From assembly GCF_002744715.1 (NCBI RefSeq), contig NZ_KZ319374.1, positions 62,001-126,000 on the forward strand: a stretch of 64,000 nt of DNA. Reading direction: 5' to 3'. Position numbers and translations under genes: made by a program. Source of the stretch: Marinobacter profundi (lineage in GTDB: Bacteria > Pseudomonadota > Gammaproteobacteria > Pseudomonadales > Oleiphilaceae). The notes under the pieces are model-generated. The model had not been told where the DNA came from. It worked only from the letters and a program-made list of their open reading frames with translations, and searched no databases. Positions 62,489 through 64,000 of this stretch are shown one piece after another; the stretch's first letter is position 1; every line of letters begins with the position of its first letter.

Positions 62489-63565
62489 TTACTCGACTTC
62501 GGCCATGGTGTTGAGGTAGGCGCGCTCCGAGATATCGGTGTACGCCCGGCTCTGCTCGAGGTAGTTCTGCTGGGACTCGATGATCTTCGCTGCAATCTCG
62601 CTGCCGGCCGCCGCTTCTTTCAGCAGCTTCTTGTTGGCATCGTACATCGCCTGGAAGATGTCCTGCGGGAACTGCTTGATCTGCACGTTGGGGTACTCTT
62701 CCTTGATGTTGGCCCATGCCTTGGCATTTTCGTGCTGGGAGTGGACGAGCATGTCATAGGATGCGGTGCGCATCGCTATGCGCATGATTTCCTGGAGGTC
62801 CTGCGGCAGCTTTTCCCAGACTTTCTTGTTGACCAGGAACTGCAGCTCGGTTGCCGGCTCGTGCCAGCCAGTGTAGTAGTAATCGGCAATCTGCTGGAAG
62901 CCCAGACGCAGGTCGAGGGCCGGACCGACCCACTCGACGGCATCAATGGTGTTGCGCTCGAGGGCAGTGTACAGCTCGCCGGGGGCAATGTTGGTCGGAT
63001 TGACGCCCACTTCCGCAAACACTTCGCCGGCGAAGCCCGGAATCCGCATTTTCAGACCCTTGAGGTCATCCAGTGACTTGATTTCCTTGCGGAACCAGCC
63101 GCCCATCTGGACGCCGGTATTGCCGCCCGGGAAGGACAGCATGTTGTGGGGTTCATACACTTCCTGCATCAGTTCCATGCCGCCGCCGTGGTAGAACCAG
63201 GCGTACTGTTCCATGGCGTTCATGCCGAAGGGCATGCTGGTGAAGTACAGGGTTTCAGGAACCTTGCCTTTCCAGTAGTAGGAGGCAGAGTGGCCCAGGT
63301 CGTACTGGCCGGCCTTGACCATGTCAAACACGCCCAGTGGGGCCTTGTGTTTGTTGGCGGAGTCGATGCGTACCTGCAGCCGGCCGTTGGACATTTTCTC
63401 AACGTTTTCGGCAAAGCGCTTGGTGGTGTCACCAAAGATCGGGAAGTTGGGGCCCCAGGTTTCGGCCATGCGCAGGGTGAATTTTTCCTGCGCGAGCGCC
63501 TGCCCGGCGGCAAGGGTAGTTGCCACAGCCAGCACAGCCGCGGAAAGAACAGAACGGATCTTCAT
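62489..63565 (-). CDS. dctP: TRAP transporter substrate-binding protein (DctP, 2-oxoacid/TakP-like)
   Basis: 358 residues from the ATG at 63565. The signal peptide ends at LAQEKFTL. The mature protein shows FAENVEKMSNGRLQVRID, FPGGNTGVQMGGW, IPGFAGEVF, the ERNTIDAVEWVGPALDLRLGF ligand region, and GWHEPATELQFLVNKKVWEKLP. The WVGP and YYYTGWHEP motifs are those of the mannitol/chloroaromatic and 2-oxoacid TakP group, so a carboxylic acid substrate is likely. It is the first gene of dctP-dctQ-dctM. Confidence 0.92.
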   Translation of the reverse strand: MKIRSVLSAAVLAVATTLAAGQALAQEKFTLRMAETWGPNFPIFGDTTKRFAENVEKMSNGRLQVRIDSANKHKAPLGVFDMVKAGQYDLGHSASYYWKGKVPETLYFTSMPFGMNAMEQYAWFYHGGGMELMQEVYEPHNMLSFPGGNTGVQMGGWFRKEIKSLDDLKGLKMRIPGFAGEVFAEVGVNPTNIAPGELYTALERNTIDAVEWVGPALDLRLGFQQIADYYYTGWHEPATELQFLVNKKVWEKLPQDLQEIMRIAMRTASYDMLVHSQHENAKAWANIKEEYPNVQIKQFPQDIFQAMYDANKKLLKEAAAGSEIAAKIIESQQNYLEQSRAYTDISERAYLNTMAEVE

Positions 63566-63689
63566 TGCTCTTCTATCCTCTATTGTCGTTGTTGTGTTCG
63601 GAGCAACCACCATGTGGGGGTGGATAACCCTGAATCCTAGTCGAAGGTATCAATATTCGTTAGTGAAAGGTACCGAAAACCCCGGATCA

Positions 63690-63705
63690 TACGACATTGG
63701 TCGTA
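63690..63705. promoter_or_regulatory. Palindrome upstream of dctP
   Basis: TACGAC-ATTG-GTCGTA is a perfect 6-4-6 palindrome 125 bp before the dctP start and ~28 bp from the 3' end of the next gene. It resembles an operator of a dimeric regulator, which I cannot name. Confidence 0.4.
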
Positions 63706-63732
63706 GTTTCGTACAAGCTTTGCCCGGTGCCG

Positions 63733-64000
63733 TCAGATATCCTCCATGCGGCCAATCTGCCGCGCCAGCCGCATGGCTTCGTGCTGTTCCATGTCCCGCA
63801 GGGACTCCAGCAATGCCCGGGCTTCCGGGATTTCCGCCTTGCCCGCGAGGGTGTCGTACAGCTCGATGACCTGGTCATGGAAATCAAAGATCTCTGTCAC
63901 GATGCCCTGGTAATCGAGATCGGCGTAATGGCTATCGCAGGTGCGATGGGTTTCGATGGGTTTGTGATTGAGATAGTCGTATAACCGGGTCTTCAGTGCC
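63733..64000 (-). CDS. 3' end of a ferritin-like protein gene
   Basis: The minus strand is open from the window end to a TGA at 63735-63733, 89 codons, with no start inside the window. The peptide contains EIFDFHDQVIELYDTLAG and LRDMEQHEAMRLARQIG: E-x-x-H spacing (E-Q-H-E) and the amphipathic helix pair expected of a rubrerythrin or ferritin-like helical bundle. It ends in GRMEDI. The N-terminus lies beyond the window. Confidence 0.55.
   Translation of the reverse strand, partial: ALKTRLYDYLNHKPIETHRTCDSHYADLDYQGIVTEIFDFHDQVIELYDTLAGKAEIPEARALLESLRDMEQHEAMRLARQIGRMEDI

Overview
The window is a compact, high-GC (about 60 to 65 % by eye) core-chromosome segment of a free-living gammaproteobacterium. 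Gene content points to the Pseudomonas/Marinobacter side rather than to enterics: a Vfr-type CRP, the cell-wall recycling pair amgK-murU beside lptD-surA-pdxA-rsmA-apaH, a TRAP transporter, and SlmA. Marinobacteraceae is my best guess, but this is inference from gene order and protein style. I see no tRNA, rRNA, CRISPR array, insertion sequence or prophage gene.

Layout. (1) 1-7.4 kb: 3' part of a DUF1631/GGDEF/EAL protein, a phosphoribulokinase-family kinase, a pirin, an azoreductase, SpeD, a YhfA-like OsmC protein and crp. E. coli also keeps prkB, yhfA and crp together, so azoR-pirin-speD looks like a local addition. (2) 7.4-19.2 kb: a small lipoprotein, modABC, a sterol-desaturase-like membrane protein, two glutathione transferases, a MliC/META lipoprotein, a CocE-type hydrolase, an M14 peptidase with an alpha/beta hydrolase, and a diguanylate cyclase. 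(3) 19.2-25 kb: rpe-gph followed by trpEGDC; a Trp-rich leader peptide precedes trpE and a palindromic repeat separates trpD from trpC. (4) 25-36.4 kb: djl-type protein, murU, amgK, then divergently lptD-surA-pdxA-rsmA-apaH-DUF423, thiS-thiG and slmA. (5) 36.4-39.9 kb: an IMPase, then a four-gene cassette of roadblock, pseudo-receiver/helix-turn-helix, small GTPase and roadblock proteins. (6) 39.9-49.8 kb: aminotransferase, two periplasmic binding proteins (one a PstS-OmpA fusion with a Pho-box-like site), an RND pump and adaptor, a membrane J-domain protein and a secretin-domain protein. (7) 49.8-58 kb: a DAHP synthase behind an aromatic-codon leader and an intrinsic terminator, a LysE exporter, a pyridine nucleotide-disulfide oxidoreductase, Dps, a Pho-box-associated beta-propeller lipoprotein and a porin. 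(8) 58-64 kb: cfa overlapping a geranylgeranyl-reductase-like flavoprotein, a dctPQM TRAP transporter and the 3' end of a ferritin-like gene.

How it fits together. Aromatic synthesis is represented at its entry point (DAHP synthase) and at the Trp branch (trpEGDC), and both carry leader ORFs rich in the relevant codons, suggesting ribosome-mediated attenuation at both points. Envelope biogenesis (LptD, SurA, AmgK/MurU) forms one divergent locus. Phosphate-responsive surface functions are suggested by two Pho-box-like sites. The least explained unit is the roadblock/GTPase cassette, which resembles the conservons of Streptomyces without their histidine-kinase-like member.
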